From Stieleria sedimenti (GTDB taxonomy: Bacteria > Planctomycetota > Planctomycetia > Pirellulales > Pirellulaceae): a stretch of DNA of 37,920 nucleotides. The notes under the pieces are model-generated. The model saw only the letters and a list, made by a program, of their open reading frames with translations, had not been told where the DNA came from and searched no databases. Location: the NCBI RefSeq assembly GCF_025060895.1, contig NZ_JANZKV010000044.1:1-37920 (forward strand), given 5' to 3'. Shown here in pieces: positions 1 to 8,556 of the stretch. The translations under genes were made by a program, and so were the position numbers. Each line of letters opens with the position of its first letter. The first letter of the stretch is position 1.

Positions 1-71
1 GGTATTGGCCTTTAGGCGCAACCGTTGGTGTCCAGCCTTTAGGCGTTCCCCAAGTCGCCTTCAGGCGACAC
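1..71. repeat. Dispersed small-hairpin repeat, copy at left edge
   Basis: No gene is visible here. Three small palindromes follow each other: GCCT-TT-AGGC at 8-17, the same at 35-44, and GTCGCCT-TC-AGGCGAC at 54-69. The segment 19-51 (beginning CAACCGTTGGTGT) recurs with changes at 37741-37773 at the other end of the window, where it is again followed by a strong hairpin. This pattern fits a dispersed REP-like element; that such elements are common in Pirellulaceae is recollection, not something tested here. Confidence 0.6.
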
Positions 72-125
72 GTGAACGCTCACTCCATCCCAGACACCGA
101 CGTGCGGTGACGCGTGAAGGCCGAT

Positions 126-641
126 TTACAGCAGCATCCGCAGCGCGGCCATGGCGGTGGCGTAGTCGGGTTCCTCGGTGACCTCGGCGACGATTTCCTT
201 GTGGACGATTTCGCCATCGGCGTTCAAGACCAAGACGGCACGGGTGAGCAATTTCAGCTCTTCGATCGTCAATCCGTAGTCGTTGCCGAAGGCGTGCGTT
301 TGGTAATCGCTGGCCGTCCGCATCTTGATGTCCTCGGCCCCACAGAATCGGGCTTGGGCGAACGGCAGATCGCGACTGACCGTGACGGCGTTGATTTTGT
401 CACCGAGCGAGGCGAGTTCTTCGTTGAACTTTTTGGTCTGGGTCGCGCAGGTCGGCGTGTCCAAACTCGGGACCACGCTGATGATGCTGGGCTTGCCTTT
501 CAGATCGGCCAACGTCAACGTTTGGATGCCGCCGTCGGCGTAGTGGAGTTGAAAGTCGGGTGCCGGTGATCCGACAGCGAGCGCCTCTCCGGCCAAAGTC
601 ATCGGATTGCCCTTGAAAGTGATGACGCCAGTTTGACTCAT
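126..641 (-). CDS. tpx: Thiol peroxidase (Tpx, atypical 2-Cys peroxiredoxin)
   Basis: Encodes 171 residues, the normal length for Tpx. The enzyme reduces hydrogen peroxide and alkyl hydroperoxides using thioredoxin. The peroxidatic cysteine is C65 in the motif PSLDTPTC and the resolving cysteine is C100 in ARFCGAE; this spacing is the signature of Tpx rather than AhpC or BCP. I chose the ATG at 641 because residues from MSQTGVITFKG onward match the family start, while the frame's upstream extension to 743 has no family character. No export signal is seen, so it should be cytoplasmic. It is divergent from the multiheme cytochrome gene across 136 bp. The identification is secure. Confidence 0.95.
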   Translation of the reverse strand: MSQTGVITFKGNPMTLAGEALAVGSPAPDFQLHYADGGIQTLTLADLKGKPSIISVVPSLDTPTCATQTKKFNEELASLGDKINAVTVSRDLPFAQARFCGAEDIKMRTASDYQTHAFGNDYGLTIEELKLLTRAVLVLNADGEIVHKEIVAEVTEEPDYATAMAALRMLL

Positions 642-777
642 GATAAAAACCTTGTGTGGTGATCGGTGCGACACATTTTTACGGAACAATGTTAAGCTGT
701 TGAAATTATGTTGCCCCGACACGCAACCGGGAATGGGTCTCACCCCGGATGCACGGACGAGAGAATAAAAATTTCCA

Positions 778-2877
778 ATGTTTTTGCCGTATTCGCCTCC
801 GCCAACCCTTCGTTTCCTCGCTTGCCTCGCCGTGCTGGCCCTGGCCCCGGCGTCCCCTCGGCTGACCGCCGCCGACGGGTCAAAATTCGCCCACAGCGAT
901 GGCGACGCCCGGTTTCTGCACCAGATCCACCTCTACGATGCGAACAATCGCCGCATCGAACCGGACTCGACGACGCCCTATTCCAGTTTGAACACCTGTG
1001 GCCGCTGCCACGACTATGAAACCATCTCCCACGGCTGGCATTTCAACGCCTTTCTGCCCGAGTCTGCCGATGGCCGCGAAGGCGAACCCTGGATTTGGAC
1101 CGACCCCCGTACCGGGACCCAATTGCCGCTGTCCTATCGCGGCTGGAAGCAAACCTTCGACCCCCGCAAAATCGGAATCGACCAATGGGCCATGGTCCGA
1201 CAGTTCGGCGGACGCCTGCCCGGCGGAGGCCTTGGACACGCCCCCGAACCGGACGACTCACAGGCCGGTGCCGACGCGGAGGACGAGACAGCTGCCGAAC
1301 CAAGCGAAGCGGACGTGACCGCGTCACGTTGGCCCCTGTCGGGATCACTGGAAATCGACTGCCTGGCATGTCATGGCGTTTCGGGGTCCTACGACTTCAA
1401 CGCCCGACGGGAACAGATCGCCGACGAAAACTTCGCCTGGGCCGCCACCGCCGCACTCAAGATCGCCACCATCGACGGCCAGGTCTCGCGGATCAAAGAG
1501 GGCTCCGATCCCGAAGACGAAGCGACCCAAGAAAAACTGCCCAAAGTCAGCTACGACGCGTCTCGCTTTGCGACCGATGGCACGGTGTTCGTCGACCTGG
1601 TCCGCCAACCACAAAACAACGCCTGTTACCAGTGCCATAGCAACCGTACGGTCGACGCGTCGGGCATCCAACCCCGCTGGACGCACGACGAAGACGTCCA
1701 CTTGCGAGCCGGAATGGCGTGTATCGATTGTCACCGTAATGGCATCGATCACCACATCGTCCGGGCCTACCCCGGCGAAGCACACCCCAGCGGCAAAGAC
1801 ATGGTCACGCTGTCGTGTGCGGGTTGCCACCTGGGCGCCGACTTTGTCGATGAACTGCATCAAGCTTCCGACGACGAACCGGCGCCTCAGACATACGCCA
1901 CGGATCAATTGGCCGGGCGACTCGGTTCACCGCATCCCGCCCACGCCGGACTGCCGCCGCTACACTTTGAAAAACTCTCCTGCACCGCCTGCCACGGCGG
2001 TCCGCTACCCCGCGACCAGGCGCTCGGAATCATGACTTCCCTGGCACACTCCCTGGGCGAAAAAGGCCACCGCACCGGGACGGAACTGCCGCGGATCGCA
2101 GGCCCAGTCTACGCCAAGGGCGACGACGGCCGAGTCTACCCGCACCGCGTGGTTTGGCCGGCGTACTGGGCCAGTCTGGTCGATGGCAAACTGCAACCGC
2201 TCGATCCCGACGCCGTTTACGAGACCACACGCCGGGCACTGCGGGTGCGAAGTGACTTCACCAGCGAATTGTTGTCCCCCAAACTCGGCAGTTCGGAACT
2301 CAAGGAAGTGCTCGGTGAAGAACGCTACCGCGCCAAACCTGAAGAATGGACCGAAGAGGAAGCCGAAAAAGTTGAAGCGGCGACCAAGACAGCCGGAGAG
2401 CAACTTTTCGGCGAAAAAATCTCCGCGGCCATCACCGCCCTGGAAGAAGAACTCGGCGTCGCGCAGGCGGTCTACGTGTCCGGCGGTTTTGTGTATGCCA
2501 ACGGAGACGAAGAGGAAACAGTCAAGAAAATCGAAGTCGACGACGTCGATTCGATCGACATGGTCCGTTGGCCGATGGCACACAACGTCCGCCCCGCCGG
2601 TTGGTCGTTGGGGATCAGCGGATGCGTCGAATGCCACAGCGACACGGGCAAGATTTTTGCCAGCACCGTCACGGCAATCGGCCCCGGACCCGATCAAGGT
2701 GAGCCGGTGGCGATGTTCACGCTGCAAGGCATCGATGCCGATCAACGACTGACGTGGAACGAACTGTTCACCGGGCGGGCCAGCTTCAAAATCATCATCG
2801 CCACGTCCATCACCGTCCTGTCGATCACGTTACTGCTGGCCGCCGGCATATGGGTCGGCCGCCTGGGACGCGCGTGA
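778..2877 (+). CDS. Membrane-anchored heptaheme c-type cytochrome
   Basis: 699 residues. A hydrophobic N-terminal segment (about residues 11-31) looks like a signal peptide. Seven CXXCH haem-binding motifs start at about C74, C195, C283, C315, C347, C402 and C616. A C-terminal hydrophobic helix (about 672-692) followed by a basic tail would anchor it in the membrane, with the haem domain outside the cytoplasm. Between haems 6 and 7 lies an acidic, helical region of roughly 200 residues without haem motifs. This suggests an electron-transfer protein feeding or draining a respiratory chain. The substrate and partner cannot be read from sequence. The next gene starts 16 bp downstream and probably shares the transcript. 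Haem motif count and topology are seen; the respiratory role is inferred. Confidence 0.85.
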   Translation: MFLPYSPPPTLRFLACLAVLALAPASPRLTAADGSKFAHSDGDARFLHQIHLYDANNRRIEPDSTTPYSSLNTCGRCHDYETISHGWHFNAFLPESADGREGEPWIWTDPRTGTQLPLSYRGWKQTFDPRKIGIDQWAMVRQFGGRLPGGGLGHAPEPDDSQAGADAEDETAAEPSEADVTASRWPLSGSLEIDCLACHGVSGSYDFNARREQIADENFAWAATAALKIATIDGQVSRIKEGSDPEDEATQEKLPKVSYDASRFATDGTVFVDLVRQPQNNACYQCHSNRTVDASGIQPRWTHDEDVHLRAGMACIDCHRNGIDHHIVRAYPGEAHPSGKDMVTLSCAGCHLGADFVDELHQASDDEPAPQTYATDQLAGRLGSPHPAHAGLPPLHFEKLSCTACHGGPLPRDQALGIMTSLAHSLGEKGHRTGTELPRIAGPVYAKGDDGRVYPHRVVWPAYWASLVDGKLQPLDPDAVYETTRRALRVRSDFTSELLSPKLGSSELKEVLGEERYRAKPEEWTEEEAEKVEAATKTAGEQLFGEKISAAITALEEELGVAQAVYVSGGFVYANGDEEETVKKIEVDDVDSIDMVRWPMAHNVRPAGWSLGISGCVECHSDTGKIFASTVTAIGPGPDQGEPVAMFTLQGIDADQRLTWNELFTGRASFKIIIATSITVLSITLLLAAGIWVGRLGRA

Positions 2878-2893
2878 TCCGGTAAGAGGCTTC

Positions 2894-5878
2894 ATGGTTG
2901 CTCCAATCACCGTCCACCGATTCAACGTCCTTTCTCTGGCGGTGTTGCTTTTCGTCGCCTGCCCGATCACGGTCGACGCCGAAACGCTGCGGGTGGGCTT
3001 GATCGATCCGATCGATGGGTACGGCCTGCCGGTCGAGCGATTGCCACAGCTGCGACGTTGCCTGGTGGCGGTGGACGACTCGGGAGCTCTTGGCAATTCC
3101 ATCTACCTGGAGAAGTGTACGCACGACGTGATTCTGGTCTCCGATCACTGCGTCCAAGGCGTGTGCGGGCGTCCGGTCGAACTTCCCCAGGACTGGGACC
3201 TAGACAGCGATCCTCGTCTCTATCGCGGTGTGGCCTGCGGTCCCGGGCGCCCCCAGTCGGTCGTCCGCGGACGGCTGCTCGAACAAACGCCCAGCCCACC
3301 AAAACCCGACCCTTGGTCCAAATGGAAGCCGCTGGTTGAATCGAATGTCCCCAACGATGTCGTCGTCCGCATCAACAACCGCGGGGCATGGCAGGTGGCG
3401 TTTGATTGGGACGCAAACCTCATGATCAGCGAGAACGAGCTTTTCACGTTGCCGCCCGGGTCTCTTGAACAACCGCATCTGTTTCGCCGCGACGATGCGA
3501 TCTTGATGATGCAGCCGGTTGCGAATCCGACATCCGACTCGGCGGACCCGCTTCGCTTGAAATGCTGGACGATCTCAGGCTCAACTCGCGACACGGATCG
3601 ACGAACGGAACCATCCCTGCTGACCTTGTTATTGCAGGCGTCCGGCGAACTGCCGAGCGAACTGCCGAGCGAACTGCCGAGCGAACGGGGCGGCATCGAG
3701 TTGGTGTGGTTGGATGTCGGCGGTCTGCTGCCGGCGGACCTGGGTGCAGCGATGGACGCGGCAGAGCGTCTCGGTTGCGAGGTCGTGTTTGCGAATCTCG
3801 GTTCGCCCGGAAACGTCGCAACCGACACGGCGCAACTTCTCGCCTCGTTGTCACACCAGACCGGTGTCGCCGTCGTATTGAACCAACGAACCACGGTCGC
3901 CCCGGACTTCTTGGCCCGCCCCGCCAAAACCTCGATTCCAGACATTGCGGAATTCCGCTACCGAAAGCCACCGGGTTCATTGGAAGCGTTTCGACAAACA
4001 ACAAAATTGATTTTGCAGGATCCAACGTTGGTGCGCCGCGCGGTGGCTGAACAACCCGGCAGCGAACCGCCCGGTCCGATCGACGCGTTGTTCGGCGAAT
4101 CCACTCCGGCGCTGAACACCGAGCGATTTCAGAGGATCGACGGACGAACAATGTTGGTTGCGCGCGTGCCCTTGGATGCGATCGATGGTCGATTGCGGTT
4201 GAGTGACGACGGGCCAGCGCTCCAATTGCATCAAGTGGAAGGGATTCGGCTCTACGATCTGCACGGACAACGGATCGTTGGTCCGGAGCTGAATCGTGAC
4301 CCCGCCTTCGATCATGGCTGGCCGACGCAAACGCTCGATCATCGGGGCGGCTATGTCGTCGCCCCCGAAACGGTCTCCTGGATGGGAAAAGCGTGGAACT
4401 TAACCGATTCCCAATGTCGGCTCTCATGGACGCGAGGAACGGATCCGATTCTTGAGAAGACGACAAACCGTACGGAATCGGAACAGCCTGAGACGATTCG
4501 CTTGATCGGCCGCCAAGAGACTCCCGACAAGCTTCTCCTGTCTGCCGTCACCCGAGTGGAACGACTGGACAGAAAAGCGGCATCAGAAGTCCCCAGCGCC
4601 GTCCGCCAGTCGGCAAGCCACTTGTTGGATCGCGGACCATCGGTTCAATCTTGGTGGTATCGCGCGTCGACCAACGGCGGAGCCGTTCGACACCAAACCG
4701 TCCTGCAGGAACTCGACGCAACCATGCCTGCGTGGGACCAAAGCCACTTGCAGTCTTGGACACTGTTGGAAACGGGATGGCTGCAAACACCGGCGGATCG
4801 TCTGGGAACGTTTCGACGGTCGAATCCGCAAGCCGGATGGATTTTGGTGCAGGCGGTGAAGCTCCCCGGATCTCCGAATCAGCCACCACGATTGGTGCTA
4901 GCCTCTGGTTTCAAGCAAGAAGCTCCTCAAGTTCCTTGGGAACGAACGCTGCACCAACGTCGAGCTTCGGATTCCAGCTTTGTCGTCGACGGGCAACTGT
5001 GGGTCGACGAGTACCGAGGAACGATGTCGTCGATGTCGATCAACGGGGCAGATGCCCTTTGGTATTCGTTCCATTCACCGGCCGAACAAAGTCCGGCGAC
5101 GCGTTGGCTGCGGCTTTCTGGCAATCCCAACGAGCCGACAGAACCGCGTGATTGGCTGTGGCACTATGACCACGACCCCGCCGCCGAACTGCTGCATCAA
5201 CGGTCACTGGCCGGATCGAGCCCGTCGGAGATTTTGAGTCGAACACCGAAGCCGGCGGATTCGGTGAATGATCCCGTCGCTTGGCGATCTCATCTTCTGG
5301 CACTCGATCAACCCTCCCTTCGCAAGCAGCACTTAAACGAAGTGATCGCTGCTGCCGGTCATGTCTTAGAACTTTGTCAGCGGCGACTGGGCCAATTGCC
5401 ACTGCAGACAGCGTCTGCGGCAGCCGAGACCGAAAGAGCTGAATCGGAGCCAATGTCAGCGTTTTCGATGCCGACCGATCCGGCCGGAATTCTGGCGTAC
5501 GCCTGGGCGGCCGACGCGGCGTATCGTCAAGTCCGCGCGATCGGCTATCGCGAACTTCCCGATGTGATCGAACAGCATCCGATCAAGGACATGGAATCGC
5601 AGAACCGCGAATTCGAATCGGCCTTTGCCCGGCTGTGTGGAATCGTCGACATCCTCGACCCGCGTTTTGCACTCGCGTTGGTCCGGCATGAAAGACGGCG
5701 TGGGCATCCGGCGAAAGCCTATGAAGTGCTTTCCCATCACGCCTATGAAGGCCCGGCGATGCCATGGTACTTCAAAAAGGAACGCGACCTGTGGAGCGAT
5801 TCCGGTCGGGAACCGCTGCGGCGTCTCGGTTACGCCCGCTGGTTTCTGCGGCAAGCCAACGAACCGGTCATGCATTAG
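2894..5878 (+). CDS. Large exported protein of unknown function, coupled to cytochrome
   Basis: 994 residues. The N-terminus (to about residue 29, ending near VDA) has a charged start and a hydrophobic core typical of a signal peptide. I recognise no domain. Residues about 252-265 hold a low-complexity run built on a 12-bp tandem repeat encoding ELPS units. The C-terminal third is rich in Trp, His and Arg and looks globular. There is no C-terminal membrane helix. It lies 16 bp after the multiheme cytochrome gene on the same strand, so an operon is likely and it may be a periplasmic partner of that cytochrome; this is inference from position only. The stop codon is followed by an exact 12-bp tandem duplication that includes a second copy of the stop. 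Confidence 0.8.
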   Translation: MVAPITVHRFNVLSLAVLLFVACPITVDAETLRVGLIDPIDGYGLPVERLPQLRRCLVAVDDSGALGNSIYLEKCTHDVILVSDHCVQGVCGRPVELPQDWDLDSDPRLYRGVACGPGRPQSVVRGRLLEQTPSPPKPDPWSKWKPLVESNVPNDVVVRINNRGAWQVAFDWDANLMISENELFTLPPGSLEQPHLFRRDDAILMMQPVANPTSDSADPLRLKCWTISGSTRDTDRRTEPSLLTLLLQASGELPSELPSELPSERGGIELVWLDVGGLLPADLGAAMDAAERLGCEVVFANLGSPGNVATDTAQLLASLSHQTGVAVVLNQRTTVAPDFLARPAKTSIPDIAEFRYRKPPGSLEAFRQTTKLILQDPTLVRRAVAEQPGSEPPGPIDALFGESTPALNTERFQRIDGRTMLVARVPLDAIDGRLRLSDDGPALQLHQVEGIRLYDLHGQRIVGPELNRDPAFDHGWPTQTLDHRGGYVVAPETVSWMGKAWNLTDSQCRLSWTRGTDPILEKTTNRTESEQPETIRLIGRQETPDKLLLSAVTRVERLDRKAASEVPSAVRQSASHLLDRGPSVQSWWYRASTNGGAVRHQTVLQELDATMPAWDQSHLQSWTLLETGWLQTPADRLGTFRRSNPQAGWILVQAVKLPGSPNQPPRLVLASGFKQEAPQVPWERTLHQRRASDSSFVVDGQLWVDEYRGTMSSMSINGADALWYSFHSPAEQSPATRWLRLSGNPNEPTEPRDWLWHYDHDPAAELLHQRSLAGSSPSEILSRTPKPADSVNDPVAWRSHLLALDQPSLRKQHLNEVIAAAGHVLELCQRRLGQLPLQTASAAAETERAESEPMSAFSMPTDPAGILAYAWAADAAYRQVRAIGYRELPDVIEQHPIKDMESQNREFESAFARLCGIVDILDPRFALALVRHERRRGHPAKAYEVLSHHAYEGPAMPWYFKKERDLWSDSGREPLRRLGYARWFLRQANEPVMH
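3645..3686 (+). repeat. 12-bp in-frame tandem repeat (about 3.5 copies)
   Basis: The unit GCGAACTGCCGA occurs three times perfectly (3645-3680) followed by a half unit. It encodes repeated ELPS residues inside the 994-aa exported protein. Perfect copies imply recent expansion by slippage, which would leave the reading frame intact. Confidence 0.9.
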
Positions 5879-5890
5879 GTCATGCATTAG
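5867..5890 (+). repeat. 12-bp tandem duplication across a stop codon
   Basis: GTCATGCATTAG is present twice in direct succession. The first copy ends with the TAG stop of the 994-aa protein gene. The second supplies a spare in-frame TAG immediately afterwards. Confidence 0.85.
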
Positions 5891-5905
5891 CCGACCGAAA
5901 TTCCA

Positions 5906-6125
5906 CCCAGCCCGTTGGGCTGGGCTAGGCAATGGACCGGGCCGTTGGCCCTGGGATTCGGGCCAAGGGCCCAGTCGACCCAGCCCGTTGGGCTGGGCTA
6001 GGCAATGGACCGGGCCGTTGGCCCTGGATTTCGGGCCAAAGGCCCAGCGGTTTACCTAGCCCAGCCCGAAGGGCTGGGTTACGGATCAAAAACGCGCGAT
6101 GAGGGCCGAAGGTCCGGTCCGTTGC
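5906..6125. repeat. REP-like palindrome cluster, left of the transposase
   Basis: Contains three copies of a 19-nt hairpin with 8-bp arms CCCAGCCC/GGGCTGGG: at 5906-5924 and 5979-5997 with loop GTT, and at 6060-6078 with loop GAA. Between them lie smaller triloop hairpins such as GGGCC-GTT-GGCCC (5939-5951) and GGGCC-AAA-GGCCC. Read on the appropriate strand, the hairpins are preceded by CTAG or GTAA, resembling the guide tetranucleotides next to REP hairpins. The block 6060-6125 matches the beginning of the array unit seen on the other side of the transposase. Confidence 0.8.
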
Positions 6126-6128
6126 GGG

Positions 6129-6584
6129 TTAGTCCCACACGTATCGTTCGTCGATGTCGAGGTTGTGTTTCTCACAAAGACGTCGATATTCGTCCTGAAA
6201 CGACATCTTCGCGTGATGATCGGATTGATTGCGAATGTACTTGTCGACCACGCCTCTCAGAGAGTGGCTGACCGAAAAGACGCCATATCCTGATTGCCAG
6301 GCGAAAATGGAAGATCCCTTCTCGTGTCCCTTGGCCCACTTCGAGGTCTCCGTCTTCACCTGTTCGACCAACTTGGCGATCGTGATCGTTCGATGAAGCC
6401 CCACCAACAAATGCACATGATCAAAATAACCACCCACCGACGCGCTCGTGCATTTCGACGTCTTCACGTGATGGGAGAGCATGCGGAACATTTCCGTTCG
6501 GAAATCATCGTTCCGCAGAAACGGTCGTCGTTCTTTGGTCGAGAAGACGATGTGTAGCCAGACCTGCGCGTGCGATTGCGGCAT
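6129..6584 (-). CDS. IS200-like/REP-associated tyrosine transposase (RAYT), Y1 family
   Basis: 151 residues, the usual size for IS200/IS605 TnpA and RAYT proteins. The HUH metal-binding motif is H56-V57-H58 within FDHVHLLVG. The catalytic tyrosine is Y116 in DKYIRNQ, with the conserved Q120 and a following His pair. Such enzymes nick and join single-stranded DNA at hairpins. The gene looks intact, with an ATG at 6584 and a stop at 6129. It lies inside an array of palindromic repeats on both sides, the classical RAYT setting. It occupies the place of a 19-bp linker within one array unit: the flanking unit halves end at 6125 and resume at 6654. No accessory TnpB is present. Family is certain; RAYT rather than plain IS200 is inferred from the repeats. 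Confidence 0.9.
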   Translation of the reverse strand: MPQSHAQVWLHIVFSTKERRPFLRNDDFRTEMFRMLSHHVKTSKCTSASVGGYFDHVHLLVGLHRTITIAKLVEQVKTETSKWAKGHEKGSSIFAWQSGYGVFSVSHSLRGVVDKYIRNQSDHHAKMSFQDEYRRLCEKHNLDIDERYVWD

Positions 6585-6653
6585 AATCGATTGCCCCGAT
6601 GCCGAAGAGAGGAATTGTTTCGACGGGCTGTTTTAACATACTCGGGAACAAAT

Positions 6654-7717
6654 GGCCGGGCCGTTGGCCCTGCATGGACATTGATGTCCGATTGCCCAGC
6701 CCGAAGGGCTGGGTTACAGAACAAACACGCGCGATGAGGGCCGAAGGTCCGGTCCGTTGCATCCTCGCCTCGAATAATCGGCCGGGCCGTTGGCCCTGCA
6801 CGGACATTGATGTCCGATTACCCAGCCCGTTGGGCTGGGCTAGGCAATCGGCGGGCCGTTGGCCCTGGGATTCGCCGCGTGCCGGTTTCGATGGGACGTG
6901 CCCCCATGCCAATCGGCCGTTGGCCCTGGGATTCGCCGCGTGCCGGTTTCGATGGGACGTGCCCCCATGCCAATCGGCCGTTGCTCCTGGGATTCGTTGG
7001 GTGCCGGTTTTGATGTGCCCTGTCCCCATGCCAATCGGCCGGGCCAATCAACCGATGGGCCGGGCTAGGCAATGGGCCGGGGCGTTGCCTCTGGGATTCG
7101 GGCCAAAGGCCCAGCGGTTTGCCTAGCCCAGCCCGAAGGGCTGGGTTACAGAACAAACACGCGCGATGAGGGCCAAAGGTCCGGTCCGTTGCATCCTCGC
7201 CGCGAATAATCGGCCGGGCCGTTGGCCCTGCACGGACATTGATGTCCGATTACCCAGCCCGTTGGGCTGGGCTAGGCAATCGGCGGGCCGTTGGCCCTGG
7301 GATTCGCCGCGTGCCGGTTTCGATGGGACGTGCCCCCATGCCAATCGGCCGTTGCTCCTGGGATTCGTTGGGTGCCGGTTTTGATGTGCCCTGTCCCCAT
7401 GCCAATCGGCCGGGCCAATCAACCGATGGGCCGGGCTAGGCAATGGGCCGGGGCGTTGCCTCTGGATTCGGGCCAAAGGCCCAGCGGTTTACCTAGCCCA
7501 GCCCGAAGGGCTGGGTTACAGAACAAACACGCGAGATGAGGGCCAAAGGTCCGGTCCGTTGCATCCTCGCCGCGAATAATCGGCCGGGCCGTTGGCCCTG
7601 CACGGACATTGATGTCCGATTACCCAGCCCGTTGGGCTGGGCTAGGCAATCGGCGGGCCGTTGGCCCTGGGATTCGCCGCGTGCCGGTTTCGATGTGCCG
7701 TGTCGCCATGCCAATCG
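6654..7717. repeat. Tandemly amplified REP-like palindrome array
   Basis: No gene is supported; open frames here are translated repeats. Three successive units begin at 6714, 7146 and 7516 (each with TTACAGAACAAACACGCG), with lengths 432, 370 and about 202 bp, the last truncated. The first unit differs from the second by one extra copy of an internal repeat of about 62 bp (three copies against two). Six copies of the CCCAGCCC hairpin lie at 6695-6713, 6821-6839, 7127-7145, 7253-7271, 7497-7515 and 7623-7641. Other palindromes include GGACAT-TG-ATGTCC. Units are nearly identical, so amplification looks recent. Confidence 0.85.
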
Positions 7718-7870
7718 GCTATGTCCTCGCAATGACCGAGCATCGTCTTGGCGATACGAAGGAGGCACAGACCCAACTTCGCAAGGCAAACGAAATCGCC
7801 GAGTCCGAGTTGTCAGACTCTCCCGTATGGAATCGAAGGTTGACACTCAAGCTGTTGCAAAAGCGGTGGC
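7708..7870 (+). pseudogene. TPR-like C-terminal gene remnant
   Basis: In the frame from 7708 the translation contains a TPR-like helix pair (AMTEHRLGDTKEAQ, then a basic/acidic helix) followed by WNRRLTLKLLQ. This resembles the C-terminal TPR end of large planctomycete proteins, including some protein kinases; that comparison is from memory. No start or upstream coding part exists: it emerges directly from the third, truncated repeat unit, and the similarity fades near 7870 without a clear stop. The array appears to have replaced the 5' part of the gene. A chance open frame cannot be excluded. Confidence 0.4.
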
Positions 7871-7957
7871 GGACACCGATGTCGTGGTTGGAGGTTCCGA
7901 ATCGGCCGGCAAGACCGACGCGACAATGGCCCAAATTCTCTGAAAGAGGCGTTCAGC

Positions 7958-8545
7958 TCAGCGGTCCAGCCCGAGTTTGTTCAACAACAGATTCAGATAG
8001 CTGGAACGGACGGTCGTCACCAGCCCAAGACGTTCTGCGAGTGCGTCGATCCGCTCGCCCGCCGACTTGACCGCGTCGGGCGAATCGTCCTGCAGCAGCA
8101 ACTCGAGCTCGGCGAACAGCCCCACCTGATCGACCTGGTCGATGGTCAAGGTGAAATCGGCATACCGTCGATCCGTCTGTGGCCACGCATACGACCGTCG
8201 CTCTTTCCGCACCGTCGCGACCGGATCAAACCCCAACGCCTGAAGCAGACGTGTCATTTGGCTGCCGTCGGCGTCGCCGGGTGCCAGACACCACTCGATC
8301 TCTTCGCGAGCCTTCAACGCCGATTCACCGACGTCCATTTTGGGCCCCTTGTAGGTCACCGAAGCGACCGAATCAATCAGTCGAATCCGAAACGCTTCCT
8401 TGGTTTGCACAAAGTCTCGCGACGGGTGACGATAGTAGGTGTCGGCGTGGCGTTCCACGTTGCCACCCACCGCACCCATCTCGTCAAGGCGTTTGACCAA
8501 GTCAGCCTTGTCGGCGAGTTCGTATTTCGTTTCGACTTCAAGCAT
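7958..8545 (-). CDS. CYTH-domain protein (class IV adenylate cyclase/CyaB-like phosphohydrolase)
   Basis: 195 residues, a single CYTH domain of normal size. The N-terminal ExExK signature is visible as EVETK (residues 3-7). Further tunnel residues are present: EAFRIRL, VTYKGP, REEIE and ELELLL, which supply the basic and acidic side chains that bind a triphosphate and metals. Family members hydrolyse inorganic triphosphate or thiamine triphosphate, or make cAMP; sequence alone does not decide among these. The protein is cytoplasmic, with no signal peptide. It lies 11 bp downstream of the HEAT-like membrane protein gene on the same strand, so co-transcription is likely. Confidence 0.9.
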   Translation of the reverse strand: MLEVETKYELADKADLVKRLDEMGAVGGNVERHADTYYRHPSRDFVQTKEAFRIRLIDSVASVTYKGPKMDVGESALKAREEIEWCLAPGDADGSQMTRLLQALGFDPVATVRKERRSYAWPQTDRRYADFTLTIDQVDQVGLFAELELLLQDDSPDAVKSAGERIDALAERLGLVTTVRSSYLNLLLNKLGLDR

Positions 8546-8556
8546 GGCGGCGCTCG

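Noticed and set aside
642-777. Promoter pair between tpx and the cytochrome gene
   Set aside because: Only weak matches (a TTCAAC-like and TAAAAA-like pair on the minus strand) were found; not good enough to report as a feature.
3444-4466. Minus-strand 340-aa open frame
   Set aside because: It lies fully within the 994-aa gene, is extremely Arg-rich and lacks a recognisable start region or motif; a shadow of codon bias.
6714-7717. Repeated units as a CRISPR array or as coding genes
   Set aside because: The repeats are long, palindromic and joined without unique spacers. The open frames on both strands here simply translate the repeat words and share no protein family.
5891-7720. The transposase region as a complete two-gene IS605 element
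   Set aside because: There is only a TnpA-type gene; no TnpB-like frame is present anywhere around it.
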